Positions 1 to 8,575 are shown, numbered from the stretch's first letter. The stretch: 64,000 bases of DNA from Planctomycetota bacterium (GCA_029260765.1 JAJDCP010000011.1:62001-126000), one strand, 5' to 3'. Translations and numbers: made by a program. The notes: generated by a model not told the origin, from the sequence alone.

Positions 1-637
1 GGAAGCGCAGCACCACACAAGAGATCTCGGGATGGTTGCGGCGGAACAGGTCGCAGAAATTCTCGATGTCGACGAGATCCTTGACGTACTGGTGTTGCGA
101 GCCGTAGCTGAGCTCGCGCTCTTCCTGCATGTACATCGGTAGCTCGGGGTCGGCCCCGTAGACCAGGGTCGAGCTCTTCAGCACCACCTTCGAGACCCCC
201 GCGCGCACGCAGGCAGACAGCAGGCGCATGGTGCCGAGCACGTTGAGCTTGAACAGCTCTTCCCGGTACACCCGGGAGGGCAGGAACAGCAGGTGGCAGA
301 CCGTGTCGACTTTCTCCGTCTGCAGCAGGTTGGAGAGCAGCGGGTTGAGCAGATCGATGGGGATGAACTCGCAGCGCTCGAACGGGTGCAGGGGGTCGAC
401 GTAGTCGATGCCCAGAATGCGGTCGAAGCGCGGATTCTGCTCGAGCTGCCGCACCACCCGCTGGCCCCAGTAGCCACTGACGCCGGTGACCAGCAGGGTC
501 GACTTGCGTTCGAAATCGAGCCCATCCTCGGGCCGACGGTCTGCGGGTTGCGCGCCGTCTGGCCCGTCGGTCGAGCGCCGAGGAGCTTCGTCAAGCCGCC
601 GGACGCTGGAGGAAACTGCGCTAAGGGCTGCAGGCAC
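1..637 (-). CDS. NAD-dependent epimerase/dehydratase-like SDR, C-terminus cut off
   Basis: The protein reads leftward off the window edge; about 212 residues are present. After a polar leader of about 50 residues a Rossmann nucleotide-binding motif appears (TLLVTGVSGYWGQ, matching TGxxGxxG). Later segments match extended SDRs that work on sugar nucleotides: VDTVCHLLF, the LNVLGTMRLL helix and the strand VVLKSSTLVYG. In the active-site helix the segment is YGSQHQYVKDL, so a clean YxxxK pair is not visible. GTG at 637 was chosen because CGGAG lies 7 bases upstream; GTG codons further upstream also keep the frame open. The gene diverges from the gene at 826. The substrate cannot be told. Confidence 0.75.
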   Translation of the reverse strand, partial: MPAALSAVSSSVRRLDEAPRRSTDGPDGAQPADRRPEDGLDFERKSTLLVTGVSGYWGQRVVRQLEQNPRFDRILGIDYVDPLHPFERCEFIPIDLLNPLLSNLLQTEKVDTVCHLLFLPSRVYREELFKLNVLGTMRLLSACVRAGVSKVVLKSSTLVYGADPELPMYMQEERELSYGSQHQYVKDLVDIENFCDLFRRNHPEISCVVLRF

Positions 638-762
638 GCATGCACTCCGACGCCGCAGGAAAAAAGACCTGTCTACCACCAACTTAGCGGACACAGCGCC
701 TCCGCGTCAAGCCCGGCCACAGGGCCTGCCAGGGGCCTCGGTTCCTCGGCTGCGGCCCTGGT

Positions 763-791
763 TTGATCGCGCTTTGGGGATGGGGTATCGT
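763..791 (+). promoter_or_regulatory. candidate sigma-70 promoter
   Basis: TTGATC at 763-768, a 17-base spacer, then TATCGT at 786-791. It lies 34 bases before the start codon at 826, in the gap between the divergent genes. Read by eye only. Confidence 0.5.
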
Positions 792-825
792 GGCGTCCGT
801 GAGACATGAACACACGGAGACCGCT

Positions 826-1950
826 ATGCGCAGCGCACTGATCATGATTCTGGCCGCCGCCAGCCTTCAGGCCCAGGGCCTGATGGAAGTCGAGCAGATG
901 TACCTCGACTTTGGAATGCAGGCAGGCGAGGCCCTCTACAATATTGAGATCCACAACCACATCCCGGGCCGCGAGCCGACCCTGCAGCGCGGCGTGCTGG
1001 CGCTGACCATCAGCGAGGTCCACGACGACGGCAGCGGCCTGTTGCACTACTCCTACCAGAGCCTGAGTGTCGACGGAGAGGCCCTCGACGCGCCCGCTCT
1101 CAAGGCCATGAACGAGGCGATGAGCCAGCTGGAGTACCGGGTCTCGGCGCGCTGGCAGCTGCTCGAGGTGCAGGGTACCGGAGGCTCGGACCTGGCTGCT
1201 TCCCGCGAGGCCTACCACGAGGCGCTCGATCGCCTGCTGGCGGGCGAGCGCGAGGCGCTGCCGCAGGTCGTGACGCGGGGACTGCGTCTGAGCGCGATGC
1301 TTGCGGCCCAGCGGGCGATCGCGGGGATCTCGGCTATGCCGCTGGCGGGCTCGGGACTGCAGCAGGTCTTCGACGCGCTGCTGGCCGACCCGCATGCTGA
1401 GCTTGACGAGCACAACAGCCAGACCCTGGGTCCCTTCACAGTCGAGAGCGAAGTCGCCCTGACCGGTCGCTACCTGCTCGGCATGCGGCGCCTGTTCGGC
1501 TACCAGGGGAAGTTCTCGGCGGGCATGGAGCAAGGCGGCTTCGAGGCCTTCAACAGCGGCATGTACACGCACTGGGGCCTCGCCCACGAGGTCGAGTCGG
1601 GGTTGGAATACTACCTCGGGCCGTTTGGCGGCTCGGTGCGTACCCGGCTCGAGCTGATCGGCTTCAGCCAGGCTGCGGCCGCACGCGCCAGCGACCACTG
1701 CTCCAGCTGCGAGCAGGCAGTGGGCGACGGCGCTCGCCAGCTGCACGGCGCCGATGGCCAGACCCATCGCTTCTGCTGTGAACAGTGCGAGATGGACTTC
1801 TTGCGGCTGGGTATGAACAAGGCCCTCTCGACCTGTGCGCACTGCGCCGCGACGGGCAGCGGCTTTCGGGTACTGAGCGACGCGCAGGGCGCGAAACACG
1901 CGTTCTGCTGCAGCAACTGCCAGCAGGCCTATCTATTCGGAAGCGACTGA
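826..1950 (+). CDS. secreted protein with two C-terminal Cys motifs (TRASH-like)
   Basis: 374 residues. The start at 826 has GGAGA 5 bases upstream and gives a short signal peptide (MRSALIMILAAASLQAQG). The middle 270 residues are not recognised. The last 85 residues hold two similar metal-site motifs: C292-x2-C295 then C317-C318-x2-C321, and C337-x2-C340 then C361-C362-x2-C365. Both contain the FCC(E/S)xC signature, which resembles TRASH/YHS-type metal-sensing fingers. I infer metal binding outside the cytoplasm. The stop is 4 bases from the start of the kinase gene, so the two are probably co-transcribed. The number of domains is seen; the family name is an inference. Confidence 0.75.
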   Translation: MRSALIMILAAASLQAQGLMEVEQMYLDFGMQAGEALYNIEIHNHIPGREPTLQRGVLALTISEVHDDGSGLLHYSYQSLSVDGEALDAPALKAMNEAMSQLEYRVSARWQLLEVQGTGGSDLAASREAYHEALDRLLAGEREALPQVVTRGLRLSAMLAAQRAIAGISAMPLAGSGLQQVFDALLADPHAELDEHNSQTLGPFTVESEVALTGRYLLGMRRLFGYQGKFSAGMEQGGFEAFNSGMYTHWGLAHEVESGLEYYLGPFGGSVRTRLELIGFSQAAAARASDHCSSCEQAVGDGARQLHGADGQTHRFCCEQCEMDFLRLGMNKALSTCAHCAATGSGFRVLSDAQGAKHAFCCSNCQQAYLFGSD

Positions 1951-1954
1951 GAGC

Positions 1955-3550
1955 ATGTCACTGGGTGCGCAATGGATTGGGCAGGAGATCGGCAACTACC
2001 GCGTGCTGTCGGTCCTTGGTGAAGGCGGCATGGGGCTGGTGCTCAGAGCCGAGCACCGCAAGTCTGGCCAGATCGTCGCCATCAAGCTGTTGCGTCCCGA
2101 GCTGCTCAGCGACTTCAAGTACCGCCAGCGCTTCTTGCGCGAAGCCCAGGCGATGGCCCGCCTGAATCACCCGAACGCCATCCGCCTGTACGATTGCGTC
2201 GACAGCTCTTCGAGCTGCTATCTGGTGATGGAGTGCCTCGAGGGCCAGACCATCCGCGAGCACATGGGCCTGCGGGGGATCATTCCCGCACAGGACTGCT
2301 GCCTCTGGGCCGAGCAGATCCTGTCGGCGCTGCGCTACGCGCACGATCAGCAGGTGGTGCACCGCGACCTGAAGCCGTCGAACATCATGGTGACCGCCTT
2401 CGAGCAGGTGAAGTTGCTCGACTTCGGTACGGCCAAGGTGCTCGACGCGACCAAGCTGACCGCCCACGGCATGACGCTGGGGACGGTGGTCTACATGCCC
2501 CCCGAGCAGTTGCGCGGCCAGGAGATCGACGCGCGCTCGGACATCTACGCGCTCGGCATCACCCTCTACGAGATGTGCACCAGCCAGCTGCCGTATGCCG
2601 AGGCCACCGATATCGTCTGCGCCCAGCCCAAACCGCCCATCCCGCCGACCGTCCACTACCCCTTCCTGCCGCGCCGGCTCGAGAGCATCATCCTCAAGGC
2701 CATCGCCCTCGACCCACGCGACCGCTTCCAGTCTGCGGGCGAGATGCTGAAGTACATCACGGCCCTCAAGAAAGAGCTGACGGTCTCGGGCCTGCGCACG
2801 CTCGGCTCCGACGCTCCCTCGCGGGCGCTCCCGGCGATGCCGGCAGAACCGGCAGAGCCTGCCCTCGCGCTTCCTCCGACGCTGCCACCTCGCACGCCGA
2901 TGTGGCTGGGGGCGGCCGCGCTGTTGCTGCTCGCAGCGGGACTGTCCGTCGGCTGCCAATGGGCGGGCTACAGTGAGGCAGCCCTGCTGAGCGCCGTGCT
3001 GTTGGGCCAGGGCGCGCTGTTTCTGGCCTTGCTGGCGCTGCGCCCGGCTGCGGCGCTCGAGATCCCCGCTGATGAGCCCGCCGCTCCGCCGGATCAGCCT
3101 GTGCCAGGCGTGCCGCCGAGCGTCGACCCGGCGTTGCGCAAAGTCCGTGAAGACTCGGCGCGCTTCAAGGCGACGGTCGCGGCAGACTATTCCGAGGTGC
3201 TCGAGGCGATGCCCGGCATCGACCTGACGAGCCCGGAGCCCCAGCCGCTGGGGCCGCATCTGTATGTTCTGGAGGGCCCCAGCCAGGGGCAGCAGTTCTT
3301 CCTGCAACCTGGCGAGGTGATGCTGGGACGTGGCGAAAGCTGCGGCATCTGCCTGCCCGATCCGGGCATCTCCGAAGTCCACGCCCGCATCACTCTGAGT
3401 CCCCACGAATGCCTGCTTGAAGACCTCGACAGCAGCAACGGCTGCTATGTCAACAGCACCCGGGTGCGCCGCCAGCCCCTGCGCGATCAGGATATGCTGA
3501 TCATGGGCAGCACGCTGTTGGTTGTTGGACTGAAACCCGCCGCCCCCTGA
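1955..3550 (+). CDS. Ser/Thr protein kinase with C-terminal FHA domain
   Basis: 531 residues. The N-terminal kinase domain (about 15-275) looks active: Gly-rich loop LGEGGMGLV, VAIK lysine, catalytic HRDLKPSN with H136 and D138, DFG at D156 and a PPEQ activation-segment end. Two hydrophobic stretches at about 316-332 and 345-367 suggest membrane anchoring. An FHA domain follows (about 435-525, with LGRGESCG and the SSNG turn), which binds phosphothreonine peptides. In known bacterial kinases the FHA domain normally faces the cytoplasm with the kinase, so the hydrophobic pair is probably a hairpin. The haloalkane dehalogenase gene follows 13 bases downstream. Targets are unknown. Confidence 0.92.
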   Translation: MSLGAQWIGQEIGNYRVLSVLGEGGMGLVLRAEHRKSGQIVAIKLLRPELLSDFKYRQRFLREAQAMARLNHPNAIRLYDCVDSSSSCYLVMECLEGQTIREHMGLRGIIPAQDCCLWAEQILSALRYAHDQQVVHRDLKPSNIMVTAFEQVKLLDFGTAKVLDATKLTAHGMTLGTVVYMPPEQLRGQEIDARSDIYALGITLYEMCTSQLPYAEATDIVCAQPKPPIPPTVHYPFLPRRLESIILKAIALDPRDRFQSAGEMLKYITALKKELTVSGLRTLGSDAPSRALPAMPAEPAEPALALPPTLPPRTPMWLGAAALLLLAAGLSVGCQWAGYSEAALLSAVLLGQGALFLALLALRPAAALEIPADEPAAPPDQPVPGVPPSVDPALRKVREDSARFKATVAADYSEVLEAMPGIDLTSPEPQPLGPHLYVLEGPSQGQQFFLQPGEVMLGRGESCGICLPDPGISEVHARITLSPHECLLEDLDSSNGCYVNSTRVRRQPLRDQDMLIMGSTLLVVGLKPAAP

Positions 3551-3563
3551 GCACGGAGAGACC

Positions 3564-4457
3564 ATGCGCCTGCTACGAACTCCCGACGAGCGCTTCGAGA
3601 ATCTGCCCGGCTATGACTTCGAACCGCACTACATCGAGGTCGACGGTGTCCGCATCCACTATCTGGACGAAGGGCCGCGCGAGGCGCCTCCGGTGCTGTT
3701 GATGCACGGGGAGCCGTCCTGGTGTTATCTGTACCGCAAGATGGTCCCGCCCCTGGTCGCCGCCGGCTTCCGGGTGGTGGCTCCGGACCTGGTCGGCTTC
3801 GGGCGCTCGGACAAGCCCGCCGAGCGCGAAGACTACAGCTACCAGCGCCACGTCGACTGGATGCGGGGTGTGGTCGAAGGGCTCGACCTGCAGGGCATCA
3901 CGATGTTCTGTCAAGACTGGGGCGGGCTGATCGGCTTGCGCTTGCTGGCAGAGCAGATGGAGCGCTTCACGCGCGTGGTGGCGGCCAACACCTTCCTGCC
4001 GACCGGCGAGATTCCCCTGGGGAAGGCTTTTGAGCAGTGGCGCGAGCATTCGCAAACGACGCCTGTCTTCAACATCGGCAAGATCATCGACAAGGGAACT
4101 GTCAATGAGCTCGCGCCCGAGGTGCGGGCCGCCTACGACGCGCCCTTCCCCGACGAGTCGTACAAGGCCGGGGCGCGGGTGTTTCCCGCGCTGGTTCCCA
4201 ACACTCCAGACGATCCGGCCTCGGCTCCCAACAAGCAGGCATGGAAGGCTCTGTACAAGTGCCAGCTGCCCTTCTTGACGGCCTTCAGCGATTCGGACCC
4301 GATCACCAAGGGCGGCGATATGCTGCTGCGCATGGCGATCCCTGGCTGCCAGGGGCAGTCCCATACGACCATCGAAGCCGCTGGACACTTTCTCCAGGAA
4401 GACAAAGGTGAAGAGCTCGCGCAGCTGATCATAGACTTTGTGGCGGGCTCTGAATAA
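3564..4457 (+). CDS. haloalkane dehalogenase-like alpha/beta hydrolase
   Basis: 297 residues, the normal size for the family. It hydrolyses carbon-halogen bonds if the assignment holds. Seen: the oxyanion motif HGEPSWCYLY (E50), nucleophile D118 in CQDWGG with W119 next to it as halide-binding residue, acid D245 in SDSDPIT and base H275 in AAGHF. The acid position after strand 7 and the HGEP motif point to the HLD-I (DhlA-like) subfamily. W159 is a candidate second halide-binding Trp. CACGGAGAG just upstream is the Shine-Dalgarno. It probably shares a transcript with the kinase gene. Activity on epoxides or esters is not excluded. Confidence 0.85.
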   Translation: MRLLRTPDERFENLPGYDFEPHYIEVDGVRIHYLDEGPREAPPVLLMHGEPSWCYLYRKMVPPLVAAGFRVVAPDLVGFGRSDKPAEREDYSYQRHVDWMRGVVEGLDLQGITMFCQDWGGLIGLRLLAEQMERFTRVVAANTFLPTGEIPLGKAFEQWREHSQTTPVFNIGKIIDKGTVNELAPEVRAAYDAPFPDESYKAGARVFPALVPNTPDDPASAPNKQAWKALYKCQLPFLTAFSDSDPITKGGDMLLRMAIPGCQGQSHTTIEAAGHFLQEDKGEELAQLIIDFVAGSE

Positions 4458-4518
4458 TCCGCGCCCGCCCCCGTCATACAGTTGGCATAAGGGGACCGGA
4501 ATTGCAACGGAGAGTGCC

Positions 4519-5271
4519 GTGAGCACAGCTTGCCGACAATTTCACGCGGATCTGACGGCGTACATCGAACGCCGGCTGCCCCCCCATCTCGTCACAGCCC
4601 TGGAGCAACATTGGTTGCAGTGCCCGGACTGCGAGGCCGAGATCACACGCCTGTTTCCCGAGGCGCAGGTGCGGCTCACGCCCGAAGCCTCGGCCGCCCT
4701 GTGGCAGGGCATTGCGGGGCAGCTGCCGCTTTCGCAGCCCGCCCAACCAACCGAGCCCGTCCAGCGGGCCCAGCCGGCCCGACGCCTGAGGCAAGGCTTG
4801 CTGATGGCGGTCGCCGCCGTCCTCATGTTGGCGGTTGCGGGCTTGCCTGCGTGGTTCCGTGCCGCCCAGCGCGAGCACAAGCCCCAGGCGATGCTGCCGC
4901 CTCCTCCGCCCCAGACGGCGCCCGCGGCTCCCGTCCTGGAGGACCCGCCGCAGCCACCTGTGGTGCCCACCAGCGAGCCGCCCGTGGCGGCACAGCCCCC
5001 GCCGCTGCAGCCTGTGCACGGCCCCCCACCGGCGCCCCGTGACGGAGACCCGGTAGCCCGCGTAGCCCGCTCAGCCTGGACGCCCCAGCCTCCACGCCTG
5101 CCAAGCTCGGCCCGCACCCGCGACCCCCAGCCGGCCCGCCAGCCCACGGCCGAAGGCTGGATCCCCGTGCTAGGTGAGTCGTGGCACGCCCGCAACCGCA
5201 GCTCCGAGGCGGCCGAAGAGCCTGGCAAGTTCCCCCTCTCCGAGCTGCAGCAGCACATGCCGATCTGGTAG
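4519..5271 (+). CDS. zf-HC2 (anti-sigma-like) single-pass membrane protein
   Basis: 250 residues. GTG at 4519 was chosen because ACGGAG sits 6 bases upstream and the zinc motif begins at once. Residues 4-40 form a zf-HC2 fold: a CxxxH-type N-terminal part, then HWLQCPDC (H-x3-C-x2-C). A transmembrane helix lies at about 94-113, followed by a long Pro-rich tail to about residue 215. zf-HC2 proteins usually bind and silence an ECF sigma factor, but no sigma gene adjoins this one, so the partner is either elsewhere or absent. The M48 protease gene follows 137 bases downstream, which could matter if this protein is cleaved; that is speculation. Confidence 0.75.
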   Translation: MSTACRQFHADLTAYIERRLPPHLVTALEQHWLQCPDCEAEITRLFPEAQVRLTPEASAALWQGIAGQLPLSQPAQPTEPVQRAQPARRLRQGLLMAVAAVLMLAVAGLPAWFRAAQREHKPQAMLPPPPPQTAPAAPVLEDPPQPPVVPTSEPPVAAQPPPLQPVHGPPPAPRDGDPVARVARSAWTPQPPRLPSSARTRDPQPARQPTAEGWIPVLGESWHARNRSSEAAEEPGKFPLSELQQHMPIW

Positions 5272-5345
5272 TCGCGCAGCGGCGGGCACTATCCTCATCT
5301 GAAATTCCTCGACGGAACATCCTCAGCAAGACCAAGGATCACATG

Positions 5346-5407
5346 GGCGCCTCTTGCCCGCAGCCAAGCCAGGCGCCAGAATGAGCCAGACAAACACAAG
5401 AGGCGCC
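5346..5407 (+). promoter_or_regulatory. inverted repeat that could hide a ribosome binding site
   Basis: GGCGCCTCTTG (5346-5356) and CAAGAGGCGCC (5397-5407) are a perfect 11-bp inverted repeat with a 40-base loop. The right arm contains the only AGAGG Shine-Dalgarno of the M48 protease gene and ends two bases before its ATG at 5409. Pairing in the mRNA would block translation initiation. Confidence 0.5.
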
Positions 5408-5408
5408 G

Positions 5409-6848
5409 ATGCCCCAGACCCCGCCTGCGGCCGAAGAGTCGAACCCTGTCATCCTCGCCGCCATCGGCCGGCGCCGGCGCGCCCTGTGGGCGCTGCTGAT
5501 CTTCAACCTCGCGGCCGTGGTGCTGTTCGCATCGCTGCGCGTGCGGGCCAGCACAGCAGACGCCGCATGGCTCGGCTACGAGCTGGGCTTTGAGCCGTTC
5601 AGCACGAGCACCTGGATCACGGGGGCTTTGATTCTGCTCAGCCAACTGATCATCAGCCACGGAATGGTGCTCTCGGCGCTGAGCTCTGATGACGCCCGCC
5701 GCCTGCATCCGCCGCCAGAGTCCGATGCACCGATCCCGCAGCCCACCGGCGCTGCGGACTCCTCGCGCATAGCGGAGCTGGTGCATGAGGTCGCGCGCAG
5801 CTGTGGCATCCAGCAAGTCGACGAGATCTACTACATCTTGCGGCCGATCCCCAACGCCTTCACGGTGCGCTTGTTCGGCTCGGGAAACATCGTGGCGCTC
5901 AACTCCAACCTGTTCGATTTCCTTGGCACCGACGGCGTGCGGGCTGTTGTGGCCCATGAGCTGGCGCACATCAAGCATCGCGACTCGCTGATCCGCCAGC
6001 TGGTGATGGCACCGACGCTGCATGTGGCGCTGATCTTGACCTGGGGATTCCTGCAGATCCTCTCCGGCCTGCTGACTCCCGAGAGCGCTTGGATCTTCAC
6101 CCAGCGCCTCGGCTTTCTGGTCGTGTTCGCCCTGCTGGGCTTGATCGTCTTCGCGCTGATCGGCACGCTCGCCACCCGCGCCGCCCGGCTGGCAGAGCTG
6201 CTGGCCGACGCCTTCGCCGGCCGCGTCTGCGGGCTGGTCAGCACTGCCAACATGCTGTTGCTGCTCGGCGAGCGCACCGAGGCGCTGACGGCCCTGGTCG
6301 AGAAGTACAAGCTGCTGGTGGCCCGGGAGGGCGACGACGAGCGCGGTGCCAGCGAGGCCGAGCTGCGCCGGATTCTGGGGCGCTTTCCCCGCGCCGAGGT
6401 GCATGAGGAGGTCACCCACAAGCTGGTCCCCGAGCTCTTCATCAGGGACCGCCTCGAGACCTTGCGGGAGCATTTCGCGGTGCCCCTCGACGACCAGGAC
6501 ATCGAAGATCTGGCTCGGCGTGGCGCGCGCGCTCTGGTCGCACGCATGGCCGAAGAGAAGAGCGCCAAGGCGGCCGAGACTGCGGCGGCGCAGAGCGAGG
6601 CGGGCACTCAGGCGGAGACGGACGAAGAGCAAGCCGACCCGCTGCTCGACTGGCGCAGCTTCGATTTCGACCACTCCGGCCACCTCGACGCACAAGAGCT
6701 TCCCCATCTGTTCGAGAAGTTGCGGGCCTCCCCCGAGCGCATGCTGTTCCGCCAGTTCCTCGATCCGGATAGCCGCAACGAAGACCATCCTCCCATCCGT
6801 GAGCGCTTGCTGTTCGTCGCAGAGGTGCTGGCCGCTGAACCTGCCTGA
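5409..6848 (+). CDS. M48-family membrane metalloprotease with C-terminal EF-hand
   Basis: 479 residues. Two N-terminal membrane helices (about 24-42 and 70-90) precede a zinc protease domain with HELAH at 183-187 and the downstream ELLAD motif that supplies the third zinc ligand, as in HtpX-type M48 proteases. Two more hydrophobic helices lie between them (about 200-240). HtpX-like enzymes degrade damaged membrane proteins. The last 60 residues are unusual: a textbook EF-hand loop at 419-430 (DxDxSGxxDxxE). Calcium could therefore control or stabilise this enzyme. The AGAGG Shine-Dalgarno lies inside an inverted repeat. A terminator shared with the convergent gene follows. Confidence 0.85.
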   Translation: MPQTPPAAEESNPVILAAIGRRRRALWALLIFNLAAVVLFASLRVRASTADAAWLGYELGFEPFSTSTWITGALILLSQLIISHGMVLSALSSDDARRLHPPPESDAPIPQPTGAADSSRIAELVHEVARSCGIQQVDEIYYILRPIPNAFTVRLFGSGNIVALNSNLFDFLGTDGVRAVVAHELAHIKHRDSLIRQLVMAPTLHVALILTWGFLQILSGLLTPESAWIFTQRLGFLVVFALLGLIVFALIGTLATRAARLAELLADAFAGRVCGLVSTANMLLLLGERTEALTALVEKYKLLVAREGDDERGASEAELRRILGRFPRAEVHEEVTHKLVPELFIRDRLETLREHFAVPLDDQDIEDLARRGARALVARMAEEKSAKAAETAAAQSEAGTQAETDEEQADPLLDWRSFDFDHSGHLDAQELPHLFEKLRASPERMLFRQFLDPDSRNEDHPPIRERLLFVAEVLAAEPA

Positions 6849-6868
6849 TCTGGCTCGACCCGGATGCA

Positions 6869-6925
6869 AAAAACCCCGCGGCAGCCGAGCTACGAGCTCA
6901 TGCGCCGGCGGGGGGTCCGGGGTTC
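6869..6925 (-). terminator. rho-independent terminator between convergent genes
   Basis: On the minus strand AACCCCG (6925-6919) pairs with CGGGGTT (6879-6873), followed by a run of T (6874-6869). The inner part also contains a GAGCTC-rich hairpin. It ends the SOUL transcript and may also slow the opposite transcript from the protease gene. Confidence 0.55.
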
Positions 6926-6929
6926 TGCC

Positions 6930-7553
6930 TTACTCTTCGGTGGGCGCCAGGGCGCTGCGCAGAGGAATCTGCACCTCGCTGTACAGGCTGCCGCTGTTGA
7001 GCAGCTTGGGCTGCTGGTACATCAGGCGTCGCGGCGGGCCGGCCGCGACCCAGAGAGCCGCATTGTCCTGCAACCAGGTCTCCAGCTCTGCAACAGCTTT
7101 GCGGTAGTTGCGCATGCTGTAGCTGGCTCGTACTCCCAGGCTGACAACGGTCTGGGCCGGCATGTCCGCGACCGCCACTTCGTCTGCGGAGCCCGTCTGT
7201 CCCTGCATGTTGCTCGGGTAGAAGAAGCCGACCTGCATAGTGCCGCGGGCGCGCTCTTCGGCCGTCTCGGGGTAGTTGGCCAGCACGGGGCTGGTCATGG
7301 CGATCTCTTCTGCTTGGATATGCATGAACAGGGGCCGGAAGGCTTTCCAGATGCCCAGCTCAAAGAAACCCCGCTGCTCGCTGACCACAGCACGTGAGAC
7401 CGGGTAGAGCTTGATCTCGATCTCGCCCGGAGGCGTGGGAACCGGGAAGCCTGCGGGAAGCTCGGCCTCAGTCGGGGGTTGCCAGTCTTCGGAGCTCTGG
7501 CCACTCACAACGGCCGCCACGATCAAGAGACAAGGAAGGGTCAGACGCAGCAT
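6930..7553 (-). CDS. SOUL-family heme-binding-like exported protein
   Basis: 207 residues with an N-terminal signal peptide (about 1-18). The core matches the SOUL/HBP fold: IEIKLYPVSRAVV, a Phe-rich helix and the sequence EEIAMTSPV that is typical of the family. Family members bind heme or other tetrapyrroles, though many bacterial versions have no shown ligand. GAGGA lies 10 bases before the ATG. The fasciclin gene is 50 bases upstream on the same strand with a hairpin between them, so both are probably made from one promoter, the second in lower amount. Periplasmic or extracellular location is inferred from the signal peptide. Confidence 0.8.
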   Translation of the reverse strand: MLRLTLPCLLIVAAVVSGQSSEDWQPPTEAELPAGFPVPTPPGEIEIKLYPVSRAVVSEQRGFFELGIWKAFRPLFMHIQAEEIAMTSPVLANYPETAEERARGTMQVGFFYPSNMQGQTGSADEVAVADMPAQTVVSLGVRASYSMRNYRKAVAELETWLQDNAALWVAAGPPRRLMYQQPKLLNSGSLYSEVQIPLRSALAPTEE

Positions 7554-7571
7554 GGTGGGGTCTCCTCAAGA

Positions 7572-7589
7572 CCCGGCCGGGAGGCCGGG
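7572..7589 (-). terminator. intergenic GC hairpin, possible attenuator
   Basis: CCCGGCC (7572-7578), a GGGA loop and GGCCGGG (7583-7589) form a perfect 7-bp stem between the fasciclin and SOUL genes. On the transcribed strand it is followed by TCTT rather than a full T-run, so partial termination or mRNA protection is likelier than a full stop. Confidence 0.35.
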
Positions 7590-7603
7590 CGTGGTGGGGG
7601 TTG

Positions 7604-8515
7604 TTACTTGGAGGGCGCGGGAATCAGGACGCTGTCGATCACGTGGATCACACCGTTGCCGGCGATCACATCGGCCTGCACGACCTGCGCACCGGCCACG
7701 GTCACGCCGTCTGCGTTGTTGATAGGCAGCATGCCGCCCTGCAGGCTGGCCACTTTCGTGGAGCCTTCGGCCAGATCAGTCGACAAGATCTTGCCGGAGA
7801 CCACGTGGTACTTCAGGATCGCCTGCAGCGTGGGAATGTCCTGCAACAAGGCTTCGACAGTGCCTGGAGTCAGGGCAGCGAAAGCTTCGTCGGTCGGCGC
7901 GAAGATCGTGAAGGGGCCGTCGTTGCTCAGCACGTCGGCCAGGCCTGCGGCCGTGGCAGCAGCCAGCAGAGTCTTGAAGGCACCGGCAGCTGCGGCGGTC
8001 TCGACCAGATTCTTGCGGGGCAGCATGACGCTGTCGATCACGTGGATGATGCCGTTCGAAGCGTAGATGTCTGCAGCGGCGATGCCGGCTTCGTCGATGA
8101 AGGGCGCACCGTCGCGCATCGAGACGAGCAGCTCCTGGCCCTGCAGGGTCGGCAGCCACTGGCTTGCCAGCACCTTCTCTGCGCTCAGCTTGCCGGCCAC
8201 GACGTGGTACTTCAGGATCTCAGCGAGCTGCTCGGGCTGCGCCAGCAGGGCCTCGACGGTGCCCGCGGGCAGCTTGGCGAAGGCTTCGTCGGTCGGGGCG
8301 AAGACAGTGATCGGGCCTTCGCCGTTCAGGGCGTCGACCAGGCCAGCGGCCTCGGCAGCTGCGAGCAACGTGGAGAAGTTGCCAGCCTCGGCAGCAGTCT
8401 GTACCACGGTCTTGGTCAGATCCTGGGCTTGCGCGTGGTCGTTGCCTTGGCATTGGGCCCAAGCCACAGAGCTCGAGAGGACGACGGAAAGAAGGATGGT
8501 CAAAGAAAGTCTCAC
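7604..8515 (-). CDS. exported protein with two fasciclin (FAS1) domains
   Basis: 303 residues. Signal peptide about 1-20 (ends in VAWAQ). Two FAS1 domains follow: about 33-165 and 170-302. Each has the conserved H1 motif (ITVFAPTDEAFAKL and FTIFAPTDEAFAAL) and H2 motif (NGIIHVIDSVMLP and NGVIHVIDSVLIP), and each has the YHVV segment. FAS1 proteins act in cell adhesion or matrix binding. The GTG start is preceded by AAGGAG at 7 bases. The two domains are closely alike, which suggests internal duplication. The long upstream gap contains an AT-rich stretch that probably carries the promoter. Confidence 0.9.
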   Translation of the reverse strand: MRLSLTILLSVVLSSSVAWAQCQGNDHAQAQDLTKTVVQTAAEAGNFSTLLAAAEAAGLVDALNGEGPITVFAPTDEAFAKLPAGTVEALLAQPEQLAEILKYHVVAGKLSAEKVLASQWLPTLQGQELLVSMRDGAPFIDEAGIAAADIYASNGIIHVIDSVMLPRKNLVETAAAAGAFKTLLAAATAAGLADVLSNDGPFTIFAPTDEAFAALTPGTVEALLQDIPTLQAILKYHVVSGKILSTDLAEGSTKVASLQGGMLPINNADGVTVAGAQVVQADVIAGNGVIHVIDSVLIPAPSK

Positions 8516-8575
8516 GGGAGGGCTCCTTTTTCGGCACGGGGAAATCTGCTTACCCCCTCAGACTAGCAACCTCGC

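Noticed and set aside
1958..3565. 535-codon open frame antisense to the kinase-FHA gene
   Set aside because: Antisense mirror of a kinase with all catalytic motifs intact on the plus strand.
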